64,000 nucleotides of DNA from Trichocoleus sp. FACHB-46. GTDB taxonomy: Bacteria; Cyanobacteriota; Cyanobacteriia; FACHB-46. The stretch is taken from contig NZ_JACJOD010000041.1 in assembly GCF_014695385.1 (NCBI RefSeq), forward strand, positions 124,001-188,000, in the 5' to 3' direction. The notes under the pieces were generated by a model. It saw only the letters and a program-made list of their open reading frames with translations. It searched no databases and was not told the origin of the DNA. Made by a program: the position numbers and the translations under genes. Shown one piece after another: positions 51,278-59,939 of this stretch (position 1 is its first letter; every line of letters starts with the position of its first letter).

Positions 51278-51487
51278 GATTGCCGCCCCAGATCAAAGTT
51301 ATGCTCAATCAACCCATCCACTCGGAAGTATTGTACGCGCCAAAGCAACTGTAACAATCTCCGTCAACTATCTTCTCAAAAGATCGAGATTGACGCAGAA
51401 AGAATCTCTACAGCCACAAATTTTTCAGAGCCATATTTCAGATCTATAACTGATATCATCCACATCACCGACTTCAAATTCCACCAT

Positions 51488-51583
51488 CTCGAAACACCTA
51501 TAACCAGACTCGTCTGGAGGGGGTCTGGGGGACGCAAATCTCTCAGCGGGAGTTTGAGGGCAGGTGCCCTCAAGGCTCGGATT
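51488..51583. repeat. Dispersed G-rich repeat, copy 2
   Basis: It aligns with 48841-48938 along about 96 nt. The hairpin is TTGAGGGC-AGGT-GCCCTCAA (51554-51573): relative to copy 1 a G-to-A change in the left arm is matched by a C-to-T change in the right arm, so pairing is conserved. The 412-nt gap 51278-51689 otherwise holds only the terminator of serA. Confidence 0.75.
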
Positions 51584-51601
51584 CTACTCAGGTTCAAACA
51601 T

Positions 51602-51640
51602 AAAAAAGGCAGTGAGAACCAAAATTGATCCCCACTGCCC
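51602..51640 (-). terminator. Intrinsic terminator of serA
   Basis: On the minus strand GGCAGTG pairs with CACTGCC (plus-strand 51608-51614 and 51633-51639) and is followed by TTTTTT (plus-strand A run 51602-51607), about 50 nt after the serA stop. Confidence 0.8.
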
Positions 51641-51689
51641 CATCTAAATCACTAAACGTCTAAGCGATCGCTTTACAGCGTAACGAAAC

Positions 51690-53270
51690 CTACAACGTCA
51701 CCGTGTAAGCATCCCGAATCCCCGGCACCTTCAGGATCTCAGCCAAAATCCCATCTGGTAGTGGATCATCAATACTTAGCACCATCACCGCATCACCGCG
51801 CACAATCTTGCGGCCTACCTGCATACTCGCGATGTTGACATTGAAGCTGCCCAAGAGAGAGCCAATCTTGCCAATAATCCCTGGCATATCACGGTGCAAC
51901 GTAAACAGCATGTAACGGTTAGGTGGCACGTTGACTGGAAACTCGTCTACATTCGTAATCCGAATTTCATCACCGCCCAATAGCGCCCCTGTCACCGAAT
52001 GCTCACCGAGCGATCCCTTAGCAGAGACCACCAAAGAGCCTGTATAGTCCTTCACCGACGCATCACGAGTTTCCACCACCCGAATGCCGCGTTCCTTGGC
52101 CTCAATGCTGGCGTTCACATAGTTGACCCGCTCTTGCAACGCATGCGAGAGTAAACCCTTCAGCGCCGCAATCACAATGGGTTGCGTATCACTGCTAGCA
52201 ACCTCGCCTTGTAAACGGATATTCAGGCTTTCCACCCGACCGCCAGCCAACTGAGCCACCAAATTGCCTAAGGTTTCAGCTAGTTGCAAATAAGGACGCA
52301 GTTTCTCTAGAACTTCTGGGCGCAAACCGGGGATGTTAACCGCAGAACGAGCGGGTAGACCTAAAAGCACATCGCGGATTTGCTCAGCCACATCGATCGC
52401 CACGTTGACTTGAGCTTCTTCAGTCGAAGCACCCAAGTGAGGCGTCAAGATCAGATCCTTACCTGCCGATCGCAGAGAGGATTCTCCCAAAGGCTCAGCT
52501 TCGAATACGTCTATGGCTGCACCCGCAATTTTGCCAGTTTTAACGGCCTCCACTAAAGCGTCTTCATCAATGATGCCGCCACGGGCACAGTTGACGATGC
52601 GGGCGGTGGGCTTCATTTTTGCCAACGACTCTGCATTGATCAAGTGAGTCGTTTCTGGCGTTTTGGGTAAATGCAGCGTAATGTAGTCGGCCTCGCGTAG
52701 TAGCAAATCGATTTCTACCAGGCGGCAACCTAGCTGTTCTGCCCGTTCTGTCGAAACGAAAGGATCGTAAGCGAGCAGTTTCATGCCCATCGCTCTGGCA
52801 ACTGTGGCAACATGCGCCCCAATTTTGCCTAAGCCCACAATCCCCAAGGTTTTCTTGTAGACTTCTACGCCTACATAGGTCTTACGGTCCCATTGACCGC
52901 TTTTGATCGATTGATTAGCGTCAGGAATATAGCGAGACAGAGACAGCATCATTGCTAGCGTGTGCTCTGCCGCTGCGATCGTGTTGCCTTCGGGCGAGTT
53001 TACCACCAAAATCCCACGACGGGTGGCAGCAGGCACATCCACGTTGTCTACACCAACGCCAGCGCGACCAATAATCTTGAGTTGCGTGCCAGCTTCAATA
53101 ATTTCTTGCGTGACCCGCGTACCAGAGCGGATCATTAAGGCATCGTACTCCGGGATAATCCGGATCAGTTCTTCGGGGGGTAAGCCAGTTTTGACATCAA
53201 CTTGGGCTACCTGGGAGAGAATATCAATTCCAACTTGGTCGATGGGATCGGAGACGAGAACCTTTGACAT
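51690..53270 (-). CDS. serA: D-3-phosphoglycerate dehydrogenase
   Basis: The enzyme oxidises 3-phosphoglycerate to phosphohydroxypyruvate, the first step of serine synthesis. I took the ATG at 53270 (SKVLVSDPIDQVGIDIL), giving 526 residues, the usual length of the long type; the frame remains open for 35 codons upstream. The N-terminal dehydrogenase has GRAGVGVDNVDVPAATRRG, nucleotide-binding GLGKIGAHVATVA and catalytic HLGAST. The central intervening domain and a C-terminal ACT-like domain (YMLFTLHRDMPGIIGKIGSL) complete the long form, which can bind regulatory serine. Transcribed alone, with its own terminator. Confidence 0.97.
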   Translation of the reverse strand: MSKVLVSDPIDQVGIDILSQVAQVDVKTGLPPEELIRIIPEYDALMIRSGTRVTQEIIEAGTQLKIIGRAGVGVDNVDVPAATRRGILVVNSPEGNTIAAAEHTLAMMLSLSRYIPDANQSIKSGQWDRKTYVGVEVYKKTLGIVGLGKIGAHVATVARAMGMKLLAYDPFVSTERAEQLGCRLVEIDLLLREADYITLHLPKTPETTHLINAESLAKMKPTARIVNCARGGIIDEDALVEAVKTGKIAGAAIDVFEAEPLGESSLRSAGKDLILTPHLGASTEEAQVNVAIDVAEQIRDVLLGLPARSAVNIPGLRPEVLEKLRPYLQLAETLGNLVAQLAGGRVESLNIRLQGEVASSDTQPIVIAALKGLLSHALQERVNYVNASIEAKERGIRVVETRDASVKDYTGSLVVSAKGSLGEHSVTGALLGGDEIRITNVDEFPVNVPPNRYMLFTLHRDMPGIIGKIGSLLGSFNVNIASMQVGRKIVRGDAVMVLSIDDPLPDGILAEILKVPGIRDAYTVTL

Positions 53271-53564
53271 GGTAGGCAGATTTAACGCGAAAGGGAGAAC
53301 TTGCCCCACTGAACAAGTCAGCAGCAATTGAGCGGCAGCGTTGTAACGGCTTACTATAAAGACGATTTGCCACAATAGGCCATTGTAGAACTAAAGCGTC
53401 TCACCGCTGCTGATCCCCCAAAAGTTTTTTGATCTTGATCAATACTCTTGAGAGAGATTTCCCAGAACTGGGGTAATAGAACGCCTCTGGCTTCCGACTT
53501 CCGGCTCCTGACTTCTCTGCGTTCTGCTATTACTAGATCCGGTGATGAAATTCTCAACCAAGTT

Positions 53565-54080
53565 ATGAACTACCTTGTTGCTGTACTGAGCGATCGCATT
53601 CAAGCTGAAGCAGCTTACTCAGCTTTAGAAAAAGAAGGACTCAAGCCTAATCAAGTGGCGATTTTGGGCAAAGGGTATCAGAGTGCCGACGAGTACGGCT
53701 TGTTAGACCCCAACGCAGACGCTCGCAAGCAAGCCATGCTAATGATTCTGTGGTTGGCTCCCTTTGGGTTTGCAGCAGGTTATGTCTTTAACTTCATTAC
53801 AGGCATCGAATTATTTAGCTGGGCTGGAAGCCTGGGTAACCATCTAATCGGTGGTGTCCTAGGTGCCATTTCTGGGGCAATGGGCGGGGCGGTGATCGGA
53901 GGCGGAGGAGGTTTGCTGATTGGGGGTGGCGATACCTTGCCTTACCGCGATCGCCTCGATGCTGGAAAGTATTTAGTAGTTGTGCGCGGCTCTAGCGCTT
54001 TACTCAACCGGGCCACTCGCACTCTCCGCAACTTCCCCACTGAGAATCTGCAAGCTTATACCGAGCCAGGCGTGGAATGA
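53565..54080 (+). CDS. Integral membrane protein with glycine-rich span (stress-protein-like)
   Basis: I chose the internal ATG at 53565 (NYLVAVLSDRIQAEAAYSAL), giving 171 residues. The N-terminal about 55 residues form an alpha/beta unit of the type seen in general-stress 17M-like proteins (VAVLSDRIQAEAAYSALEKE, VAILGKGYQSADEYGL), then a glycine-rich membrane segment (APFGFAAGYVFNFITGIELF, LIGGVLGAISGAMGGAVIGG) and a polar beta end (YRDRLDAGKYLVVVRG). The gene is divergent from serA. It may be a membrane-associated stress protein; function not established. Confidence 0.8.
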   Translation: MNYLVAVLSDRIQAEAAYSALEKEGLKPNQVAILGKGYQSADEYGLLDPNADARKQAMLMILWLAPFGFAAGYVFNFITGIELFSWAGSLGNHLIGGVLGAISGAMGGAVIGGGGGLLIGGGDTLPYRDRLDAGKYLVVVRGSSALLNRATRTLRNFPTENLQAYTEPGVE

Positions 54081-54238
54081 GGAGCATCGAATCCAGCTTT
54101 TTATAGATTGCTTCCGTCCTATGAGCGCGTTAGCCTACCACTAGACTGCTGAGATTGATTTGCAAGCTGAAAGCTGGATCAGCTTGTTGTCAAAGTTTGT
54201 CGTCAAAAAGAAGCTGGTAAAAGCGAGGCTAAAAGTAC

Positions 54239-55582
54239 ATGAGCTTTGACTATGACTTGTTGATCATGGGCGGTGGGTCAGCAGGACTTGCAGCCTCAAA
54301 ACGAGCCGCAGCTTATGGAGCGCGGGTGGCGATCGCAGAGCAAAGCGCAATGGGAGGAACCTGCGTCAACCGGGGTTGCGTGCCCAAAAAGCTAATGGTC
54401 TACGCGGCTGATTTTCCGCAGTTGTTCCAGGATGCGGTCGGGTACGGCTGGCAATCAGTCCAACCCCAGTTCGAGTGGTCGAAGCTGATGCAAGCGATCC
54501 GGCAAGAACTGCAACACATCCAACAGTCACACCAACAAGCGCTAGCCAAGGCAGGGGTAGAGGTACTTACAGGTCGCGCCACCTTTGTAGACCCCCACAC
54601 GTTGGCAGTTGGCGATCGCCAAGTCACGGCAGACAAAATTCTGATTGCGGTGGGGGGCAGACCTACCAAGCCCAACTTTCCGGGAGCCGAGCACGCCCTA
54701 ACTTCTGACGAGATGTTTCAACTGTCTCGGTTGCCTCAGCAGATTGCCATTATTGGGGGTGGCTACATTGGCGTAGAGTTTGCCAGCATGCTGCGAAATT
54801 TCGGCTCAGAAGTCACCTTAGTCGATAATGCTGAGCAAGTCTTGTCTGGGTTTGACTCAGATCTGCGTAACGAAGTGCAAGCAGGATTGATTCATCGTGG
54901 CATCAAGTTTTGCGGCAATAGCACCGCCAAAGAAATTACATCGGAAGCCGCAGGGTTGTGTCTGCAACTTGCAGGCGATTGTTCTGAGTCGCTGACGGTA
55001 GATACAGTACTGTGCGCTGTAGGACGCACGCCAAACACAAAAAACTTAGGTTTAGAACAAGTAGGAATTACCACTGACCCTAAGGGCGCGATCGCGGTGA
55101 ATGAATATAGCCGCACGCATCAACCTAATATTTTTGCTGTGGGGGATTGTACTAATCGCCTAGCGCTGACCCCGGTTGCCAAGATGGAAGCGATCGCCTT
55201 TGTGGAAACTGAATTTGGCGGGCAACCCCAGCCAGTCAACTATGATTGTGTGCCGACAGCCGTATTTGCACGTCCAGAGGCGGCATCTGTAGGCTTAACT
55301 GAAACGAAAGCCCGGGAGCAGTTTGGGGATGCGGTGCGTTGTGAGTCCAGCCGATTTCCACCCTTATATGTCAGCTTGACGGGGCGACCGGAAAAAAGCT
55401 TGGTGAAGTTAGTCCTAGATAGCCGCTCCGATCGCGTCTTAGGAGCGCATATGGTGGGTGAGGCCGCTGCCGAAATTATTCAAACCTTGGCGATCGCGAT
55501 CAGAATGGGAGCAACCAAACGGGATTTCGACCAGGCGATCGGTATCCATCCTTCCAGCGCGGAAGAATTTCTCACCCTTTGA
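54239..55582 (+). CDS. gor: Glutathione reductase
   Basis: The protein has 447 residues. It reduces glutathione disulfide with NADPH through FAD and a redox disulfide. FAD-binding GGGSAGLAASKRA (about 11-23), redox CVNRGC (Cys 42 and 47) followed by VPKK, NAD(P)-binding IGGGYIGVEFA (about 176-186), FAD-interacting IFAVGDCTNR and the C-terminal GIHPSSAEEF with the catalytic His-Glu pair are all present. This redox motif with VPKK is the plant/cyanobacterial glutathione reductase type, though a related trypanothione- or mycothione-type enzyme is not formally excluded. It stands alone. Confidence 0.96.
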   Translation: MSFDYDLLIMGGGSAGLAASKRAAAYGARVAIAEQSAMGGTCVNRGCVPKKLMVYAADFPQLFQDAVGYGWQSVQPQFEWSKLMQAIRQELQHIQQSHQQALAKAGVEVLTGRATFVDPHTLAVGDRQVTADKILIAVGGRPTKPNFPGAEHALTSDEMFQLSRLPQQIAIIGGGYIGVEFASMLRNFGSEVTLVDNAEQVLSGFDSDLRNEVQAGLIHRGIKFCGNSTAKEITSEAAGLCLQLAGDCSESLTVDTVLCAVGRTPNTKNLGLEQVGITTDPKGAIAVNEYSRTHQPNIFAVGDCTNRLALTPVAKMEAIAFVETEFGGQPQPVNYDCVPTAVFARPEAASVGLTETKAREQFGDAVRCESSRFPPLYVSLTGRPEKSLVKLVLDSRSDRVLGAHMVGEAAAEIIQTLAIAIRMGATKRDFDQAIGIHPSSAEEFLTL

Positions 55583-55609
55583 TTTTTCCCTTTAATTTTT
55601 GAACTGGTC

Positions 55610-55641
55610 AAAAAAAGTCCCCAGATTAGAAACTAGGGACT
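55610..55641. terminator. Weak terminator after gor
   Basis: AGTCCC (55616-55621) pairs with GGGACT (55636-55641); the T tract lies on the minus strand side (plus-strand A run 55610-55616). Only six pairs, so weak support. The following 55642-55923 holds nothing recognisable. Confidence 0.35.
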
Positions 55642-55923
55642 CATAGGAGTACGGAGCACTGAGTTACACTTGCCCTCGGACATCAAGCCCTTAAGACTTC
55701 AAGCCAGGAGGGAACTGTTGTTACTTAACTTAACGTTGCCATCTTGTTTCCCCCTCTATCAAGGGAAAGGGGCTGCTGTTAAAGCATTATGTGGGTAAGA
55801 ACACAAGTTGCTAGACCTAGCTAAAGGAGAGATGCTAGGCCATCAGACGATTCAACCGTAGAGGGAGTGCAGATTGAGTTGTGACTTGCATTATCCAATG
55901 TAAGTCATCAATAGGAGGCGACC

Positions 55924-56097
55924 ATGACAGGAATAGAATACGGTCTGGTCATCGTACTGCTACTAGCCGTATTTCCGTTTTCAATGGCTCAGATGGGCGT
56001 TGCTTTAGACCAGGAAGATATTGAGAGCTTCTTTGCCTGGACTTGCATTGCATCTTCGATCGCGGGATTACCTGCTGTAGCAATGTTATTGGCTTGA
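55924..56097 (+). CDS. 57-residue membrane protein
   Basis: The frame has a strong Shine-Dalgarno sequence (AGGAGG with 5-nt spacer). The protein starts TGIEYGLVIVLLLAVFPFSM, one span (about 7-26), then an acidic loop with DQEDIESFFAW and a second span (about 38-56, CIASSIAGLPAVAMLLA). Two spans with a short acidic connector. No family recognised. A second tiny gene begins 11 nt after the stop, so they are probably co-transcribed. Confidence 0.6.
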   Translation: MTGIEYGLVIVLLLAVFPFSMAQMGVALDQEDIESFFAWTCIASSIAGLPAVAMLLA

Positions 56098-56108
56098 GGG
56101 AGGCAGCG

Positions 56109-56204
56109 ATGCTGACTTGCCTCTATTTACTAAGTTGGTTTCTCTTTTTGGGCGTTGCTTCTTGGTGGAGCCGACAATCTCGCGCGAACGGTTCCAACCG
56201 CTAG
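56109..56204 (+). CDS. 31-residue single-span peptide
   Basis: The ATG follows GGGAGG with a 5-nt spacer. The peptide LTCLYLLSWFLFLGVASWWS forms one membrane span rich in Trp and Leu, ending in RQSRANGSNR. It resembles the small single-span subunits that cyanobacteria attach to membrane complexes, but no specific one is recognised. The stop overlaps the 3' end of the convergent gene at 56201 by 4 nt. Confidence 0.5.
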   Translation: MLTCLYLLSWFLFLGVASWWSRQSRANGSNR

Positions 56205-56572
56205 GCACAAGAGTTGCGACCTACCGTTTGCTGTACAGCGATCGCTCTGGCTCGTTCTGCCATTTTGCTAAGGTCGAGATTGTTTTGCTCGTCAATTAGA
56301 TTCTCACGTTGCAATAGCTCAAAGATAATGTGCGAGAGCATCATCTCCACTTGTGCGGCTTGCGCACTTAGCCAGTCATGAGTTGAAGCGTCCTGAGGCG
56401 AGGTCTGAATGCACTCGTGCGTGTAGCGATGAAATTCTTTCACTTCTTTTAATAAATGAACTAAGTAGCTAGGGCATTGGCAAGCAATGACATCGGCTGC
56501 TTCACAAATGGCGAGTAACTGCTCATCAGAAAATTGCTGTGACACTTGGATGGTTTGGCTAGGCTGAGTCAT
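56201..56572 (-). CDS. Helical protein of unknown function
   Basis: The protein has 123 residues, predicted all-helical: QFSDEQLLAICEAADVIACQ, CPSYLVHLLKEVKEFHRYTH, WLSAQAAQVEMMLSHIIFEL and LSKMAERARAIAVQQ. Cysteines in VIACQCPSY and HEC could bind a metal or form a disulfide, but there is no clear motif. No signal peptide. Several cyanobacterial proteins have this appearance; no function is known to me. It converges on the tiny membrane peptide gene. Confidence 0.68.
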   Translation of the reverse strand: MTQPSQTIQVSQQFSDEQLLAICEAADVIACQCPSYLVHLLKEVKEFHRYTHECIQTSPQDASTHDWLSAQAAQVEMMLSHIIFELLQRENLIDEQNNLDLSKMAERARAIAVQQTVGRNSCA

Positions 56573-57471
56573 GGTGGCAAGTAACAGGGATGGTGTTTAC
56601 AGGAACGAACCGAATTGTGACGAAATCTATCGATGAGGAATCATCGGGCTTGCCAAAGCTGAATGAGACGTGAAGCTGAGACAAAAAGCTTGCCTGTGGA
56701 GCTACGGCAGCTACTAAATCTAATTAAAAGACTGAAAAAATTAAATATGCCAGTCCTAAATAATTGATGAAATTGGCGCATTGTCAGATTTATAGCGCTC
56801 AAATGGTCCTTTCACATATCAATTGAATTTGATATTAGGAACTAACAGAAGCTAAATGAGCAGTTGGTAAATTTTAAGATTTAAATGAAGGAAAATTAAA
56901 GGTAGGCCAGTAGCTCAAATATATCCAAATCCCCAAAGAGCTAGAAGATTTATTAATGAGCTTGCATCAATGCTTGTTACTAGATTTAAGTTTTGCCAAA
57001 GATTTCGCTCAGGTCAAAACCTAACCTAATATATCAGTTTTTAAGCTCGTTTTACCCGAGCTGCACCATCAAATTTTTAGTAATCTAAGCTACTAAGGAA
57101 GCTAGCGATTCTAGCTTTTACCTTACTTCCACCCTTAGGTAGACTTTAACGTAACGTAACTATGTAACTGCCTATACAGGCATCTGTTCAAGCCATGTTT
57201 TGTAAGGGTTTTAGCGTTTTCTATGCTTCGGCGATCGCCCCCGATTTAATGTTTTTTGTAACTTATGCGACGCAAAATTCCTCTTAGCTTACGGTAAAAC
57301 CTAAATGTTTAAAGATTTTGCAAAACAACTTATTGCAACACCGTAAACTTTTGAATAATTCATCTTCTATTCTTAAGGTAACTAACGTAGATTTAAGTAC
57401 TTTTGCAGTAGCTTTTGCCTACAGTTTCACTTTTTTGTAATTTAGCCCTAGTCCTGATTCAATTCGCCTTC
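56573..57471. other. Intergenic region, 899 nt, no gene found
   Basis: The stretch is AT-rich with many short poly-A/T runs. No open frame longer than a few tens of codons, and no tRNA or long inverted repeat. TTTAAAGATTTTGCA at 57308-57322 matches the site at 31338. The segment upstream of the PAS-Crp gene probably carries its promoter. Confidence 0.5.
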
Positions 57472-58701
57472 ATGACAGCCCAACCGCCTCCTATCGGTAA
57501 AGACTTGGACCTCAACAACGTGACGCTAGAAAAGTTGCTGCGCCACATGACCGGAATGAACGGGCGGCTGAGTCGTCTTTATGAAGCCGCTAATGTCTCT
57601 CCTGCCATCCCTATAGAGCTAGTGCCTACTGCTTTCAAGGAAGTGGGCATGGCTTCAGAGGAATTACAAGTTGCCATTGAAGAGTTGCAGCGGCAAAACA
57701 ATGAGTTGGTAGGCCTACAACAGCAACTCGTTCAAGAGCGCGATCGCTACCGAGAACTGTTTGAGCTAGCTCCTGATGCTTACTTAATCACTACAACAGA
57801 CGGCGTCGTTCGCGAAGCCAATCGAGCAGCGGCTTCCTTACTCAATGTGGCCCAGCGTTTTCTTATTGGCAAACCATTTCTGAGCTTTATTCCCCTAGAA
57901 CAGCGGCTCCCGTGGCAGCGGAAAATGATGCAATTGCGGTCAATGGAGCGATCGCAAGACTGGGAATTACCCCTCCAGCCCCGCGAGGATAGCTGTGTCA
58001 CAGTCAAAGCCACTGTTTCTGTTGTGCCCAATCTCGGACCCAGCCCAGAGGCCGAACCTTATTGCCTGCAATGGCTGATTCGTAGCCTACCAGCGGAACG
58101 CAATCCTGTTAAATCTCTCTTGGCAGGGCAAAGTCGTGGCTCCGTCGGGGATGCCTCCGTGCATAAGTACGTCAAAGGGGAACTTATTCCTTGTAAGGCA
58201 GATGCCATTTGGCAGGTTCAAGAAGGATTGGTGAAGTTAAGTACCTTCTCAGAAAATGGTGAAGAAGTGCTACTTGGCATAGCAGGCCCTTCAATGACTT
58301 TTGGCTCTGGCTTAACCTCGCTTCATGTCTACCAAGTAACAGCGCTTACAGATGAAGTGCAGTTAGGAGCGATTACTTGGCAGGAGATTGCTACCAAACC
58401 AGAACTCGCCCAATCTTTGCTCTCTGACATCAGCCAACGCCTACAACAAAGCGAAGCATTTTTAGCCGTAGCAGGACGGCGACGGGTCCAAGACCGCTTG
58501 GGTAGTTTTCTGCTTTTGTTGAAACAAGAAATAGGCCAGCCTGTGTCTAATGGAGTACGGATTCCAGTTCGGTTAACCCATGAAGACTTAGCCAATGCTT
58601 GCTGCACCACCCGCGTCACGGTAACGCGATTGCTAGGAAAACTACAACAACAAGGCAAAATCACTCTAGATCCAAAGCACTACATTATTTTGCACGACTA
58701 A
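57472..58701 (+). CDS. PAS-domain Crp/Fnr-type transcription regulator
   Basis: I chose the ATG at 57472, giving 409 residues; the upstream TTG at 57415 would add a hydrophobic segment. A coiled coil (EELQVAIEELQRQNNELVGL, about 62-81) leads to a PAS domain (about 93-200, YRELFELAPDAYLITTTDGV, ANRAAASLLN). A cyclic-nucleotide-binding-like domain (about 225-335) and a Crp helix-turn-helix (HEDLANACCTTRVTVTRLLG near 360-380) follow. It would join a sensory input to transcription control. The input module closely resembles that of the histidine kinase at 61740. Targets unknown; no residues were found that would prove cAMP binding. Confidence 0.92.
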   Translation: MTAQPPPIGKDLDLNNVTLEKLLRHMTGMNGRLSRLYEAANVSPAIPIELVPTAFKEVGMASEELQVAIEELQRQNNELVGLQQQLVQERDRYRELFELAPDAYLITTTDGVVREANRAAASLLNVAQRFLIGKPFLSFIPLEQRLPWQRKMMQLRSMERSQDWELPLQPREDSCVTVKATVSVVPNLGPSPEAEPYCLQWLIRSLPAERNPVKSLLAGQSRGSVGDASVHKYVKGELIPCKADAIWQVQEGLVKLSTFSENGEEVLLGIAGPSMTFGSGLTSLHVYQVTALTDEVQLGAITWQEIATKPELAQSLLSDISQRLQQSEAFLAVAGRRRVQDRLGSFLLLLKQEIGQPVSNGVRIPVRLTHEDLANACCTTRVTVTRLLGKLQQQGKITLDPKHYIILHD

Positions 58702-58993
58702 AACTTCTAAGCTTCATTAGCTGACTTGATATATAGCTCATGTTTGGCGGCTGTTTCAGGCGGTTTTGAGGTAGGTTGCTTAGCGATGTAAATTTCGTCA
58801 CTCCAGTAAATTATCTCTGTAGATATAAACCCCCAAGGGTCTAATCAGACCTCTTGGAGGAACACACCGAGTATCAGTTGCGGCTACAAACAAAGTATGC
58901 TCCTTTTCGTTACAGGATGTCAGGAGCAAATTGCCCAGGTTGTCGCTCAGTAAGTAGTTCTCTTCTACATAGCTAATTTGCAAGGAGAAGTTT

Positions 58994-59233
58994 ATGCCAG
59001 GTCAAATATGTTGGTTATCCCTCACAGGTGGAGATGGGGAGAAAGTACTGCATTTACGCACCCATCCCAGCCAACCTTGGAAGCCTTATACTGCTTGTCC
59101 AGGTCTTGCAGTTAGTGACTACAACATTCCTGGTGGCTCTAAGGGCTGGGCGACTTACCAAAAACTGTTACGAGCAGGCTGGACTTTAGTCCCATCGGCG
59201 CAAGCAACGCAACAACTAGTGCCAGCTCAGTAA
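58994..59233 (+). CDS. Small protein of unknown function
   Basis: The ATG has AAGGAGAAG 4 nt upstream. The 79 residues (GQICWLSLTGGDGEKVLHLR, SDYNIPGGSKGWATYQKLLR, AGWTLVPSAQATQQLVPAQ) are probably a small beta-alpha fold and contain one Cys near 6 and another at 35. No family recognised. It is followed by an unassigned gene on the same strand about 200 nt later. Confidence 0.6.
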   Translation: MPGQICWLSLTGGDGEKVLHLRTHPSQPWKPYTACPGLAVSDYNIPGGSKGWATYQKLLRAGWTLVPSAQATQQLVPAQ

Positions 59234-59433
59234 GATTTCAGCTTAAGACTAAGTTTTAGCTCATGCCTGATGTGCTGAAGATAACTTAGACAAATTGATC
59301 GAGCTATATGCGATCGCCCTATATTCACCCTATCACTCACACTCCTATCATCCACACTCCTATCACCCACAATCACTATTGAGTGTGGCTGCTGAATAAT
59401 ACCAACCTCAACCATAGAAAAACGGAGACGTTT

Positions 59434-59835
59434 ATGACTGGTCGTCACTCCTCAATTTCAGGACGAGCGGAAGAGTCCGCAGGGGATTCTGGCCAAAAGC
59501 CAGTGGGGGCTTATACGAAGGAGCAGTACTTACAGAATTGCTCCGTGTTTGATCGCACTTGGGAGCAGGCGATCGCTAACTCGGTTGGTTTGCCTGATAC
59601 AGGAGTCGGCTCAGCAGTTACGCAACCTCGATTTCACCTTAGTCAGCAAGTCTACTTTGTGGGTGGGCAAGGAACGGTGAAATATTGCCAACCTTATGCC
59701 CAGACTTGGGCCTACTTAGTAGAGATGGAACTTGGCCCCGAACCAGAGATGGGTCGGATTGGCAGCGAAGCAACGATTTTGCTGAATGAGGCAGAAATTT
59801 ATGCTTCGGTGGATCTGTGTCTGGTCGTAAGTTAG
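59434..59835 (+). CDS. Protein of unknown function
   Basis: From the ATG at 59434 (GGAG 6 nt upstream) there are 133 residues; the frame is open 51 nt upstream but without a site. The start is Ser/Gly-rich and probably disordered (GRHSSISGRAEESAGDSGQK). The rest is a beta-rich domain: LSQQVYFVGGQGTVKYCQPY, TWAYLVEMELGPEPEMGRIG and SEATILLNEAEIYA. I do not recognise the family. Three imperfect 15-bp direct repeats lie just upstream, at about 59329-59374. Confidence 0.65.
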   Translation: MTGRHSSISGRAEESAGDSGQKPVGAYTKEQYLQNCSVFDRTWEQAIANSVGLPDTGVGSAVTQPRFHLSQQVYFVGGQGTVKYCQPYAQTWAYLVEMELGPEPEMGRIGSEATILLNEAEIYASVDLCLVVS

Positions 59836-59939
59836 ATTATGCCTCCTTTCGTCTCTCTGTCGTGGTGTAGATACATGCACCGAAGACAATGGCCTAGAGT
59901 GAGGTCGAACAGTTCGAATTTTTTAAAGCAGCACTTAAT

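Noticed and set aside
53271-53375. Upstream extension of serA by 35 codons
   Set aside because: The internal ATG gives the normal 526-residue length and the expected SKVLVSD beginning.
56117-56299. Plus-strand frame of 60 codons
   Set aside because: It overlaps the 31-residue peptide gene (better site) and the convergent 56201-56572 gene in a different frame.
58833-58857. Hairpin CCAAGGGTCT-AATC-AGACC-T-CTTGG upstream of the 58994 gene
   Set aside because: One bulge, no T tract on either side and about 140 nt from the start codon; not enough to call a terminator or a riboswitch.
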